Assembly: GCA_014529385.2 (NCBI GenBank)
Contig: CM043950.1
Location: forward strand, 154,498,445-154,562,444
Origin: Adiantum capillus-veneris
Taxonomy: Eukaryota > Streptophyta > Polypodiopsida > Polypodiales > Pteridaceae
DNA length: 64,000 bases
Direction: 5' to 3'
The notes beneath the pieces are model-generated. The model did no database searches. It saw nothing but the letters and a program-made list of their open reading frames with translations, and had not been told where the DNA came from. Position 1 is the first letter of the stretch, and every line of letters starts with the position of its first letter. Shown here in pieces: positions 1 through 10,835 of this stretch. Position numbers and translations under genes: made by a program.

Positions 1-148
1 GATTTACTAAAGCGTTTATCTCGGCCAACCTAAGAGGATCTAAAATTCTATGAATGACATGTTGACATTGAAACTTAGTACTAACAATTATGTGTACCTT
101 TTGCCTTGCAATGGGAATGAAGGGATCATACAAATCTTCGTGATTCAT
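1..148 (-). CDS. small leader ORF, type b, partial (element D)
   Basis: An ATG at 148-146 opens a frame that stays open for 49 codons to the window edge. The protein begins MNHEDLYDPFIPIARQ. Aligned by eye without gaps, 31 of 49 residues match the first 49 residues of the 70-residue ORF at 51595-51807; the shared part includes a VHII..STK block and a RLAEINA block. It starts about 54 nt downstream of the element D primer binding site, so it would be the first ORF of the genomic RNA. No type a partner lies between the PBS and this ATG. The function is unknown and no known family is recognised. The end, and whether gag follows, lie outside the window. The reading frame and similarity are directly visible; a role as an element accessory protein is inference. 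Confidence 0.72.
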   Translation of the reverse strand, partial: MNHEDLYDPFIPIARQKVHIIVSTKFQCQHVIHRILDPLRLAEINALVN

Positions 149-201
149 GCAAACTACTTGACTATGCTAAAGGTTGATTCTACACAAAAATACACAAGCC
201 G

Positions 202-219
202 TCCTCAGTGGGGGCACCA
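202..219 (-). other. primer binding site of element D
   Basis: On the minus strand TGGTGCCCCCACTGAGGA begins a few nt after the LTR end. The same 18 bases follow the 5' LTR of element G at 50794. The leading TGG pairs with a tRNA CCA end. I could not identify the primer tRNA from memory. Confidence 0.75.
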
Positions 220-481
220 ATTTGAGGCGGTCCGGGGCGGGCAACAAGAAGAGCAACCTCTAGACACCCTTCAAGGCTCCCGTGCTGCTCAATGGGGCTG
301 GGGCACAACACAACACAAACCAAAACAACAAACCCACAGCCAAATCCCAACTACACAAGGGGCACCACCTAGTTTAAGAGCGAACTAGGACGCAAAAGAG
401 GAGAATCGTTAGAGCAACCCACAAACAAGCAAGGAATTTACACTAACCCTAACACCAATGGAACACTCTCACACACTAAAA

Positions 482-484
<3 letters not shown>

Positions 485-566
<82 letters not shown>
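485..566. repeat. (GA)n microsatellite in element D LTR
   Basis: An uninterrupted GA tract of about 82 bp. The matching LTR of element H has the same tract shortened to about 42 bp (60765-60806). Confidence 0.97.
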
Positions 567-569
<3 letters not shown>

Positions 570-1225
570 TGCTCGGGCTACTTTGAAACGTATCGGCAAT
601 GATCAAGCAAACACAACTATATATTTAAGAAAGAGAGAGAAAGGGGGAGGGGGTGCTTGTTGCATTAATACCTTCTTACAAATCTGTCATGACAAATCAA
701 AGTGAGATTAGTATTTGTTCAACATAGCTTGCGTAAATTTCACCACAACACATCACAAAAAAAGCCACCCCAATCACTGTCTTAAAGCCAGGGGAGTCCT
801 CTCCACCCTGTCGCCCTCTTACAGTATGTGGGATTTATGGCTAGATTGATGACAACACCAGAGACAAGCTATCAAGAACTTAACAAAAAACACCAAGACA
901 CTTACGCATCATTGTTGTCCATTACTTCACGTTGGAAGGGAGACAAAGTATCCAAGCTTAGTCCAAATCCACCCTCCTTGATTCAGCAAATGTTGGGCTT
1001 ACACTAGTAGGAGAAATGATAGATTTCCTACTCTCAATTGAATGATCACTCTCTCTCTTACAATGGCATAGAGTTCCCTTGCTAATCTCCTATTACAACA
1101 CATGCACATGCATAAGACAATGAGCTTCCACTCAAGAGCTCCTTCTAGAGAGGTTGAGCTTGGCTTCTCAAGCTATAGCATAGTGCTCTTCCTTATGGCT
1201 CCCCCTTTGTGCAAGCTACACCCTC

Positions 1226-1233
1226 CTTTTATA
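1226..1233 (-). promoter_or_regulatory. TATA box of element D LTR
   Basis: Minus-strand TATAAAAG in the context GCTATAAAAGGAGGG. It is conserved in the element H LTR at 61469-61476, which supports it as the U3 promoter. The transcription start itself is not visible. Confidence 0.6.
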
Positions 1234-1915
1234 GCAATTTTGAAGGATAGGGTTACTCCTCTAACCATGGTTGGGTTAGATTTTCAGCCATTTATCTAAT
1301 TTCTTTTGCTTGGAATTATCAAGAAGTTGGTGGGGAAAGAGAGAGGAGAGAAATGGAGGTGATAGGACTTTTCATAGTGGGTTAGTGTTAGTAGAGTTAG
1401 TATTAATTTACAAATGGAATTGGATATTTACAATGGGAGTATCCATGTAGGATACAAATAAGGAAGAAAAACTCTTAAGGGGTAAGAAAAGGTGGATTTC
1501 TTACAAGGTTGATGCTCCAAGTGTCTTGAGTAGGGCCGATTTTGACGCTTGTTGACGGTCCACTAGCTTTGACGGTACATTTTTTCTCCACTCTTGACCT
1601 TCCTTGAGAGACAAGGTAATTGAAGCTGAGTAATCAACCACCATGATGCTGTCTTTTAAGAGAAGAGGCTGAATTTTGTGGTTTTTTTTTATAGATATGG
1701 GTAATTTGGAGGAGGAAAAATGAGACTAGGTGGTCAATTTTGGAATGGAATTGTGTGTGGGAGGTATGAGTTCACCATGGTTTCTCTTATTCTTCAAGGT
1801 TGAGGAGAAGGAGAGGAGTGGTGAGAGAGATGGGGATGATGAGTGGAGAAGTGTGTGTGAAAGAGGAAAATGATAAAGTGGAAGAGAGAGTGTGGCTGCA
1901 TAGCATGGGAAAACT

Positions 1916-2066
1916 GGGGTCCACTAAAAATCATAGCTCACAGCTCGTAGCTCAAAAAAATATGAAAAACTTTGAGGCAAAAGTTCAGCCCACGAGCTAC
2001 AAATTTTGTTTGTATCACCTTTTCAAATTCGGAGAGCAAGTGAACTTTAAAAATTCAGCAAAACCG
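1916..2066 (-). promoter_or_regulatory. U3 block shared with elements F and G
   Basis: On the minus strand the order is a GCTGAATTTTTAAA segment, a CTCCGAATTTG segment, GTAGCTCGTGGGCTGAA, then an A/T-rich CATATTTTTT segment. The same order of blocks occurs in the LTRs of G (49681-49825, 57391-57535), F (33761-33900, 41753-41893) and H (62173-62316). It lies upstream of the TATA box, so a promoter role is plausible but untested. Confidence 0.6.
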
Positions 2067-2927
2067 ACCATTTTTTTCCACTGCAAAGGTCCTTGTGGGG
2101 TCCTTCTTTGGATGATTCTTTTGAATACCTCCAAGAGTGAGCCCTCCATAGTGCATGTATGCATGCCACCTACCCTTGACCTTATTTGGTAGGTCTATAA
2201 TTGAAGATATTGTTGAGATTAGGATATAAGTGAATAGTACAACTAAGAAAATCAAATATTGAGGGGTCTAAAAAATATGTACATGTCAAATATAAATAAT
2301 ATAAGTGGAAAAAATATAAAGGGGTCAAAAGAAATCTCTCTCATTATGAGGCTACCATAAAAAGATAAATATTTTTGGTGTTCTAATTTTTTAGAAAAAA
2401 ACAAAATAGATGTAGAAAGGGAAAGATCAAAATAGTGAAAAAATATACACATAAATAAAACTAGTTTTTTAGGATTTTTGTTGGGGTGGAGTTACACCAA
2501 ATATAAGAGAAGCTTACATGAAAATATTTCTATATGGAATAAAGAGTATGAAAAATGGTAAGAAAAAATTGTGGTAATGGTGAGGCAATGTACAGAGTAT
2601 AAATAACACACACCTAGGTAGAAATATTTAAATAAATACCAAAATAATTATGAAAAAATCTTTTATTTAGGCTCTATATATAAAGAAATATTTACATACG
2701 CATGGGCCATAATATACTTATATTTATTTATTTTTTTTATTTTTTTTGGCTCAACTAGCCCAATGACTAGCTAATTGAGGGTTTTTAAAGAAGATATGGG
2801 AAAAGTCCCGTGACTCACGCACGCCTATGTACAGTGAAATGGTAGGGATAGCCACAGTGTTTGGGTGATTTTGGTAGGGTGAGGTAACTCACTGTGGTAA
2901 TTACAAAGAGCCGAAAAACGGCTATCA

Positions 2928-4239
2928 CCGCAAGAGCAGCTACTAGATAGACAGGTTTGACTTGTCCCCAACAGTTCTCCATGTAGTATTGTGGACTTTC
3001 TTCAAGCACATCCATCCCAAAGGCAATATTAGGATCTATATCTTCCTCACAGCCTTCCAAACAAGCAATAGATGACTCACAACCCACTTGATTCACAGAA
3101 GTGATTCTCGGATGTGGTGGTTGCAGTCCTAGCACTAGAGGTGGTAAGGCTGTTGTTTGAACAACATTTTGGGCCCTAGGGACCATGTGTTGTGTTCTTT
3201 GTTCAGGAGGTGGGGCCGGCATCAATGCAGGCACTCGAGGTGTGTCTATCCATGCTAAGGTTGGTCTATTGGCCATCGCGCACTTAAATAGTATGCAATC
3301 CTTAGCTTGGTGACCATACCTTCCACAGGCATTGCAATTCCCATTGAATTTTACTCTAAAAGTAGGGAATTCACTGGTACTATGCGGTCCATAGCATACC
3401 GAGCACCATTGTTGCTTCCTTCTTGGATACATATGATTGTTTTGTAGAGTAGGATTGTCTCTAAGACTCTCTTAAATAGCCTTGGTGAGATCTGCTAAAG
3501 TCTTCTCAGGTATCTTTGGCTCTTTAGCAATAGGCTTTAGGGTCATTGGCTGATGCCTTGATGCTTGCGAGCTAATAGATTTAGGCTCAATAGACAGTCT
3601 TTCTCCTTGAATCATTAAATTATCCTTCAATTGGATCGCATTGGTGGTTACTGCTTCCCAAGTGGTGATATCTGTAATGACTAGGCCATTGTAGATATCC
3701 TCATGTCGTAACCCCCTAATGAATCTATCAAGCAATTGGTTATTGTTGAAGAGCTCATTTGGATTACAACGAGAATTCAAATGCTTCAAGCAACTAATAA
3801 AGTCTCTCACCCACTCTCCTTCCTCTCGTTGGGCTTTCTGGAGCAGAGAGGCTACACCCCAAAGTACTCCCTCTCGTATGTATTCTTTCAAGAACAGTCT
3901 CCTAAGAGTAGGGTAAATCGTTTTTTCTTCCACCCTTAGGGTTCTATACCAATCCCCTGCCTTCCCACTTAAGGTTAGGCTTAAAGCATTACTCTTATGC
4001 ATGTCATTGTGTTCTCCTAGAGAATCTCATATTTGTTCAAACACTTCGATTAAATTTCTCACATCCCCGTCTCCACTAAATTTTTGTGTGAGCTTGGCTA
4101 TTTGTATTGCCTTACTTCTAGGCTCTCTATCAGGCGTGTTACGCATATTCTTAGCAATAGATCAACCAATAGCTTGAGCAAATGTTGCCAAGTCACCTAA
4201 GTGAGCAGGCAGCATGGGTGAAGGCGCTCCCGAGACTAC
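2928..4239 (-). pseudogene. element A gag, central and zinc-knuckle part
   Basis: Minus-strand Ty3/Gypsy gag. The segment 4002-3472 encodes the capsid-type gag domain (recognisable GDWYRTL, IRGL and ITTWEAV stretches). The segment 3432-2928 encodes a knuckle-like WCSVCYGPHSTSEF, whose last Cys is Phe here, and a standard CCHC knuckle CNACGRYGHQAKDC (CX2CX4HX4C). A proline-rich stretch and a conserved acidic CLEGCEEDIDPN stretch follow. The frame is broken between the two segments and by a stop near 4010. The left end is cut by the element D LTR and the right end by the Copia insertion; the rest of this gag continues at 9047. Copies B and C carry the same protein. Confidence 0.85.
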
Positions 4240-4466
4240 TGTTACCATATACATGTGGTAGTGATGTGTGTGAACACACTAGGACCGCCGGGGCATTTTT
4301 TCCCTCTTTAGGAGGTTTTTTCCCCCATGCATTGTATATACGCCCATCACTCTAGGTCTATCTATATTTTCATTGCACACTAAGTAACACACTCTCTATT
4401 GTGTGCCTTGAGCTTCCTTCGTCTTCTCCAAGCTGTGTGTGTTTCTCTACAACCCTAATTCCAACA
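4240..4466 (+). repeat. Copia 5' LTR
   Basis: Starts TGTTACC and ends CCAACA, 2 nt before the PBS; 227 bp. The start fits the point where similarity to element A gag in copy C (25575) is lost. No 3' partner exists in the window, so the boundaries rest on the TG...CA ends and the PBS. Confidence 0.7.
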
Positions 4467-4468
4467 AT

Positions 4469-4480
4469 TGGTATCAGAGC
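4469..4480 (+). other. Copia primer binding site
   Basis: TGGTATCAGAGC, the usual plant Copia PBS complementary to the 3' end of initiator methionine tRNA. Confidence 0.93.
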
Positions 4481-4828
4481 AGGTCACGTCCTCTCGGGCT
4501 TAGTCGCCAGCTGCTCCAGCACACGCTTGTTCACTTTCTCCAATTTCAATGAGCTTTGGCAAGCGTTCGTAGGTTGACAAAAATTTTGGGAGAGCTCGAA
4601 GAGCCTGGTTTGCTCAGAATTTTGATTTGGGCTCATTTCGGCCTCCGTTTCCACTACAGGCATTACTACACAGGCTATTTTGTCATTTTGTGCAAAATTT
4701 CTATCAGTGCCCTTTTCTGCATAACAGGTGCCTTACAGTCTTCTACGGTTTGTGCTATATAGCACAGGTTGTTCCCGCTCCGTTTCTCCTGTTTTTGGGC
4801 AGTTTTCACATCAGGTGCAGCATTTACC

Positions 4829-5731
4829 ATGGCTGACAACAACAACACAAATGTGTTCAAGATGTTTGCTGCTGAGGACAGGTTGGATGGGGACAACTAC
4901 CCTATGTGGGCTTATATGATGCAACATGTTCTTGTGTCAAAGGGTGTCTGGAAAATTATGCAGGCATTGATGTACGTCCTGGTTCTGAGGATGTAGGCGA
5001 TGTTGAGGATGTTGCAGGTCTTGCTGCAAGGATTGCAGCTGTTAGAGTTGTTTTGCCTACGACAGAACAAGCTCGTTGGGATGTTAAGGATGCGCAGGCT
5101 CATGCATTGATTGCGTTGTCTGTGAAGCGCACCATTGTTCCTCACATCCGTTCAGCAAAATCTGCAAAACAGGCTTGGGATATTCTAGCAGGTCTTTATG
5201 CAAGCCACAATGAGGCTAAAATTGCTTTGCTGCATAAAGAGCTGGAGTCGAAGATTATGCATGAGGGAGATGATATGGAAACTTTCCTTGCTAGTGTCAA
5301 GGATATCAATGAGCAGCTTATTTTTGCAAGTGAAGTCATTTCAGACAGTTCCCTTGTGCAGACTGTTCTTAATGCCTTACCAGACTCCTACCAGACTTTT
5401 GCTAGTACTTGGAGACTGATGACCCAAGGAAATCCTGAAGTTGTCAAGTTTGATGCATTATGCACATTGCTGTTGCAAGAGTCACTTTCCAGAAAAAACA
5501 GGACTAGGCAGCGTGCAGTTGAATAGGCTTTTATTGCTTCTCAAAGAAAGGGTGGTAACAACAATGCAGCCACTTTTTATGGTTCTGTTGCGAGTGGAAA
5601 AAATTATGTTCCTAATGCTTCTGCTGGCAGTACTTCGTCTGGTAATTCTGGTGATAAGGGAAAAAAGAAGATGCGTTGCCATTATTGTAAAGACAATGAT
5701 CACTTGATCAAGTCGTGTCCTAAGTTGAAGG
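4829..5731 (+). pseudogene. Copia gag
   Basis: The nucleocapsid/capsid part of the Copia polyprotein. The ATG at 4829 begins MADNNNTNVFKMFAAEDRLD, followed by NYPMWAYMM, the typical N-terminal gag stretch (DGDNYxxW). The frame shifts near 4975; the rest of the gag domain (KQAWDILAGLYAS, LLHKELESKIMHEG) reads on to an in-frame TAG at 5524. Past the stop the same frame continues to a zinc knuckle CHYCKDNDHLIKSC (5677-5718, CX2CX4HX4C). In a living element this would be continuous with protease; here two breaks prevent that. Confidence 0.88.
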
Positions 5732-6137
5732 CCAAAGAGGCTAAGAAGAAAGAGGGTTGTTCCACTGCAAATGATGGTTCCACTACAAATGCAGCCATTG
5801 TTGAGTCTTTTGTGAAAAGAGACTGTAATGCTGATGTTGATGCAGAATGGGCTTTTAGCGCAGAGTGCACTTACAATCGTGCTATCCATGATGCATGCTT
5901 GTCACTTGCTGCAGATTCACATGTGTGGTATTTCGACAGTGGTGCTACAAAGCACATTACCTCACATCGTGAATTGTTTACCTCTCTCGAGTCTGTCCCT
6001 CATGGGAATTCAGTCACTTGTGCCAACAACGCCTCTTATCCAGTTCAAGGAGTTGGAAAGATTGTGCTCACTGCTGCTAATGGAAGTTCCTTCACACTTG
6101 TTGATACACTTTATTACCTGGGATCAAGAAGAATCTC
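5732..6137 (+). pseudogene. Copia aspartic protease
   Basis: The polyprotein-cleaving domain. The active-site motif is WYFDSGATKHIT with the catalytic Asp at 5935-5937, in the same frame as the knuckle. The downstream part (LTAANGSSFTLVDTLYY) matches the flap and C-terminal region of Copia proteases. The frame is lost near 6120, where one base appears to be missing, and reading continues in another frame as the start of integrase. Confidence 0.85.
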
Positions 6138-7659
6138 TTGTCTGTATCCGCACTTGCTAGACTTGGACTTGTAGTCAAATTTGTGGATGACAGATGTATA
6201 GTTCATGATCTCAATTTTGGTGATGAAATTGTTGCATCTGGGCTTTTGTGCCGTGGGCTGTATAAGCTCACTTTGTATGACAAGTGTGGACAAAATTTTG
6301 CAAATGCTATTGTAGATTCAAGGGCTATTTCAGATGAAAAACTTTGGCATGCACGTTTTGGTCATCTGAATTTTGCCAGTTTGCTGCGTTTGCAGAAATC
6401 TGATATGGCTACTTCTTTGCCACCTCTTGAAGAACCTGTCAAACATGTTTCTGAAGGCTGTATTTTGGGTAAGATGCAGCGTTCTATGTTTCCAAAGGAT
6501 GGTTCAGTTCGGGCCACATGCAGGTTGCAGCTTGTGCATAGTGATGTTTGTGGGACCATGCAAACTCCGTCCTTGGGCAATTACCTGTACTTCGTGACTT
6601 TCATTGATGATTACTCCAGGCATGCATGGGTATTTCCACTTAAAGCGAATTCCGAAGTTTTTATGTGCTTCAAACAATTTCTGGCTATGGCTGAAAATGT
6701 CTCGAAATGTACTATGGGCACCCTCCGTTCCGATCGAGGGGGGGAGTATATGTCTCATGAATTTAATGCATTTCTGGCTAGTTCTGGGATAAAACACCAA
6801 TGTACAGTGCCTTATACACCTCAGCAAAATGGTGTTGCTGAGAGGAAAAACAGGTCACTGACGGAAATGGCACGATGTTATATGGTCAAAAGTCAAGCTT
6901 TGCCGCATTCTTTTTGGCTTGATGCCATCATGTGTGCAACTTATGTACTTAATAGGTGTCCTACGAAAGCTTTGCAGTCTATTACTCCATATGAAGCATG
7001 GCATGATAGAAAGCCTTCTATTGAGCACATGCGTGTTTTTGGCTATTTGGCATATGCTTTGGTGCCACAAGTGTAGCGCAGAAAATTGGATGATAAGGCT
7101 GTCAAATGTATTTTTGTTGGTTATAGTGCTGAAAGAAAAGGTTACAGGTTGTATCATCCACAAACAAAACATATTCTGGTTTCTCGGGATGTAGTGTTTG
7201 TGGAAGATTCTGTTCAGCCCTTGCTGTCATGTACTAGAGACAGTAATGTAAGCTCACATGACATTTATGATACTTTGTTGCCTCTTTTCAGTGGTGGAAA
7301 TACGAATGTAAGTTCCAATGAGGCAAATGTACAGCCTATGGGGGTTTCTGAAAATGTTTTAGATCAACCTATTACTGATGCAGATGTACATGATGTACTT
7401 GATGAGGAAAGGGCTGAAAATGAGCAGGCTGGAGGTATGCCAAAATGGCTGGTGCACACTTTGTGTGACAGTAAATTGGATGCAACTTTGTCTAGTCGTA
7501 CTCATTCAGGCTCTTGCCATGCATCTTATGCATCATATTGTTATGCTTTGGCTGTGTCTAGTTTACATGATGTTGAGGAGCCTCTGTCTTTTGATGAAGC
7601 ACAGAATTCAAAAAATTGGATGGCTGCCATGCAATCAGAATATGATGCACTTATAGAAA
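6138..7659 (+). pseudogene. Copia integrase
   Basis: Inserts the cDNA copy. A GAG-pre-integrase segment (LWHARFGHLNFASLLRL) leads to a zinc-binding remnant in which GCILGKM replaces the usual Cys pair. The catalytic core has HSDVCG (Asp 6543), RSDRGGEY (Asp 6732) and NGVAERKN (Glu 6840), giving the DX62DX35E spacing. An in-frame TAG lies at 7074-7076, inside the stretch that leads into KLDDKAVKCIFVGYS. An acidic linker to reverse transcriptase follows to about 7590. All three catalytic acids are kept, but the stop would split the protein. Confidence 0.9.
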
Positions 7660-9046
7660 ATGACACATGGACTTTATGTGATTTTCCTCCTGGCGAAAAA
7701 GGCCATTGGTACGAAGTGGGTTTACAAGTTGAAACGCAAGCCGGATGGTGAGACTGATCGCCATAAGGCTCGACTTGTTGCAAAGGGTTATGCACAGCAA
7801 AAAGGCATAGATTATGAAGAGACTTTTGCTCCCACTTGTCGTATGACTACTGTGCATTTTCTATGTGCATTGGTAGCTCATTTTGGTTGGGATATACATC
7901 AATCAGACATTGTTACTACTTTCTTGAATGGTGACATATTTGAGGAAGTTTATGTAACGCAGCCTCGCGGTTTTGTCATAAAAGGACAAGAGGACAAAAT
8001 GTGCAAATGGAACAAGGCTTTGTATGGGTTGAAGCAATCTCCTCGTGCTTGGTATGAGAAAGCTGACACTCATTTGGTCAAACAAGGCTTGCGTAACAGT
8101 CCAACAGAAAGCACATTGTATGTAAAGCGTGAGGGTGATGCATTTCTCATCGTGGTTCTTTATGTCGATGATTTGCTGATCACTGGACCAAATGAGAGAC
8201 ATATTGCTGAATTTAAGGCTGATTTGAATGCTACTTTCAAGATGAAAGATTTGGGGCTGTTGCATCATTATTTGGGTATACAGTTTAAGCAGTGTGATGG
8301 TGGTATTGCCTTATGTCAGAAAAGTTACATAGAGACATTGCTATGTAAGTTTGGACTTGAGGATTGCAAACCTATTGCCACTCCCATGGAAACAGGTTTG
8401 AAGTTGAGTCTACATGATGCTGGTGATCCTGCTGATGTCACTCTTTACCAAACTGCTGTTGGCTGCCTCATTTATGTATGCAACACGAGGCCGGATATTC
8501 AGTTTGCAGTCTCACAAGTCAGCAAATTTATGCATAGCCCAGGGTCTAAGCATTGGCAGGTTGTCAAGATGATTTTCTGCTACCTTAGTGGCACTTTACA
8601 TCTTGGCTTGTTTTATCCCAAGGGGGGATCGTTGCCGCCATACGTACATGCTTTTTCGGACTCAGATTGGGCTAGTTGTTTTGACATGCGAGTGTCCACA
8701 AGTGGTTTTTGTTTCATGCTTGGCAGTTCATGTATATCATGGTTGAGCAAGAAGCAACCTACTGTGGCCACTTCGAGTTGTGAGGCTGAGTACAGGACAG
8801 TCTTCACAGCTACGGTTGAGTGTGTATGGCTGAGACGCCTTATGGATGATTTGGGTGTTGGACAGGACACTGCCAACACTATCTACAATGACAGTCAGAG
8901 CGCATTGGTAGTTGCGAGGAACCCATTTTTTCATGCTCGCACAAAGCACATTGAGGTGCATTACCACTATGTCAGGGAGAGGCTCTCAGCAGGAGAGATC
9001 AGCTTGGCTTATGTGCCAACACAAAACAACCTTGCAGATCTTTTCA
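7660..9046 (+). pseudogene. Copia reverse transcriptase and RNase H
   Basis: The reverse transcriptase opens with the Copia-typical IGTKWVYKLKRKPDG and has a TFLNGDIFEEVYV stretch, ALYGLKQSPRAWY and the catalytic YVDD at 8161-8172. RNase H follows, with DSDWASC, SSCEAEY and NDSQSAL carrying the acidic residues and HIEVHYHYVRE near the end. The frame is open from 7660 to the junction at about 9046; the last codons of the open frame (HQGKDELDLER) are antisense element A gag, not Copia. A frameshift near 7700 separates it from the integrase frame. Confidence 0.92.
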
Positions 9047-10090
9047 CTCATCAAGGGAAAGATGAGCTAGACTTGGAAAGGTAAATCTATCACTTATGGG
9101 CTCAGATTGCACCGAGACCCCTGGCAAAACAACATATGGGGGATCCATCGGACTTACCGAGGGAGTCTCCATTTGTGATAAGGTCGGTTGTTTAGCCTTT
9201 CGTGTATCCAAGAATCTCATGAGACCCGTTGAAGGCATGTTGATCCCCTTGTTCTATCTCTCTAACTCAATGACCCTATGAATGACCTCACAAACTCTTT
9301 GTTGTTGATCCTCCACACTAGTAGCACCCATTGTGGATTGTAGGACATCTAACCAACCCACGTGATAGGTGTGACCTGTTTATAGGTCAGTTAGAGTCTC
9401 CGTTTGTAGTTTGTACTCCCAGTTCTCATTTAAGAACGCTCCATCTAGGATTGAGGTGCTAGGGGTGTCCTTTGAGCTAGATGCAATGTTGCTTTCTAGG
9501 GGTTGGCCCTTAGCGGTTGCTAAGTCAGAAGCACTCGGTTTCTCTCTTAGCAAGGATATTGACATAGGGGCTTTCGCTTTTAACTCTCTTCATTGCTCCA
9601 CATTGTGCAAGCTCTCGACTTCCTTTTCCCTAGCCGCAATGATATATCGCTCAACCTCTTGCACTTCGGCAAGGCTTCTACTATCGGGTAATATGACCTC
9701 GGAGGAAAATAACTCTGAAGAGTCAGGAGGTGCAGTGAATGAAGTATTCACGTGCACATTCTCTAAGGGCATAGGGTCTACGTTGGTCATGAATGGGGAA
9801 TTTACTTCCCCGCCCCCCTCATTTACATCATTAGCTCCATGCTAGGAGCGAGTGGCTCTACTAAAGGTTTCCTTCAAGCTGCTAAGCATGCTCGGCGCAG
9901 ACCGTTGGCCCATGGCATCCATGTCTTGCCTTGAGCTATCAGGATTAGGCATTGGGAAACCATCCATGACGTCGTAATCAGAGGAAGAGTCACTAGCCGC
10001 TATGTTCGGGTCTTGGTTTGTACTACCTTGGGTCCCCGCCAAGGGCCCGGAACCTAAAGTAGGTGGATATTGAGGACTCGCGTAAGTCAA
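9047..10090 (-). pseudogene. element A gag, N-terminal part
   Basis: Minus-strand pieces (10090-9842, 9790-9590, 9565-9380, 9238-9047) in different frames reconstitute the N-terminal region of the A/B/C family gag. The region has low-complexity Ser/Pro-rich sequence (GTQGSTNQDPNIAASDSSSD), a DVMDGFPMPNPDSS stretch, an EVQEVERYIIAAREKEVE segment that could form a helix or coiled coil, and ILDGAFLNENWEYKLQT. Copy C has the same pieces at 27076-25530 and copy B at 16596-18020. Its role in the family is unknown. It is too broken to be translated as one protein. Confidence 0.75.
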
Positions 10091-10813
10091 AATTCTCTCT
10101 AGTTACTTCGTCTCTTGCACATGACCAGAGCGCAGATGCATGTGCCTTTGACACCCTACAAGCATCGGTGAATAACCTTGAAGGTTAACCGCTTACTTTT
10201 TTAGGCGTCCGTTTTCACTCTTTTTTTTTATAAATGTTTTTTAATGATTGAGTTTTTGATTAAAGTGTATGATAGCTCGAAATGAGCATATCACTCAGAG
10301 GGTTGCGGTGTGCTTTACAACACAACGTTCGGTCACCTGGAGCTCCGTTGGTCCTCAAAAAAGTCAATTTTTAGCTACGTGTGAAGCTAAAATACGTAAT
10401 TTTAAAGCGCGACTGAGGCCTGAGCCAGAGTGTGAGCTTGGGCTTGGGTCTGGACTTGGATCTGGGAGATATTCACTCGTTCTTTTTTGTTTTTTTAAGG
10501 ATAAGGTCGCCGCAGCCTGCGTGCGAGCACACACACACTCTACCTACCTACTTCCAACTAATACACCTACTATTACACACTAACACACTTCATTAGCTCT
10601 CACATATCTACTTCCTACTTACTGTACTTTGCATTACACAGAACTAACAACCTTAATAGTAACACCTTACACAGAGAAAACACAGTAACCTTTCGAAACT
10701 TCATTAATAAAGAAATACATAGTAGCAACACAAAATCCTTCTTCTCAACACACACACCTTCCTTCCCTACCTTTCGTACAATTGGAGTGCCATTCAAGCT
10801 TAGTATATGGCAT
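10091..10813 (-). other. element A leader, non-coding
   Basis: The leader between PBS and gag. It is A/T-rich with a GGGCTT-type short repeat near 10440. No small a/b-type ORF was found here, unlike the leaders of D, F and G. The equivalent in C is 27077-27774. Confidence 0.55.
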
Positions 10814-10831
10814 TCCCCGGTAGCGGCGCCA
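10814..10831 (-). other. element A primer binding site
   Basis: Minus strand TGGCGCCGCTACCGGGGA, one mismatch from the copy C site (27775-27792). It resembles the PBS usual in Athila-type Gypsy elements. Confidence 0.8.
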
Positions 10832-10835
10832 AGAA

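Larger units (their letters stand above)
223..2927 (-). mobile_element. 5' LTR of Ty3/Gypsy element D
   Basis: This 2.7-kb sequence is repeated at 60503-63160 with small indels. On the minus strand it starts TGATAGCC and ends CCGCCTCA, and it is followed by a PBS, so it is a 5' LTR whose internal region runs off the left edge. Its start abuts gag sequence of element A at 2928, so D inserted into A. A TATA-like box lies at 1226-1233. ORFs inside it are short and not conserved as proteins. The other target-site copy lies outside the window, so the duplication cannot be checked. Confidence 0.85.
4240..9046 (+). mobile_element. Ty1/Copia element, 3'-truncated, nested in element A
   Basis: A short 5' LTR (4240-4466), a canonical TGGTATCAGAGC PBS, then gag, protease, integrase, reverse transcriptase and RNase H in Copia order. 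The coding sequence stops being Copia after the NNLADLFT stretch of RNase H at about 9046, where gag of element A resumes. The last RNase H residues, the polypurine tract and the 3' LTR are absent, so the element cannot transpose by itself. There is no target duplication, because the 3' junction is a deletion junction. Coding breaks: a gag frameshift near 4975, TAG at 5524, a frameshift near 6120, TAG at 7074 and a frameshift near 7700. Confidence 0.92.

Noticed and set aside
2055-2255. Minus ORF MIFLVVLFTYILISTISSII, also at 62263-62493
   Set aside because: It sits inside the D/H LTR; the two copies differ by an indel that changes the C-terminus, and the hydrophobic start follows from A/T-rich sequence.
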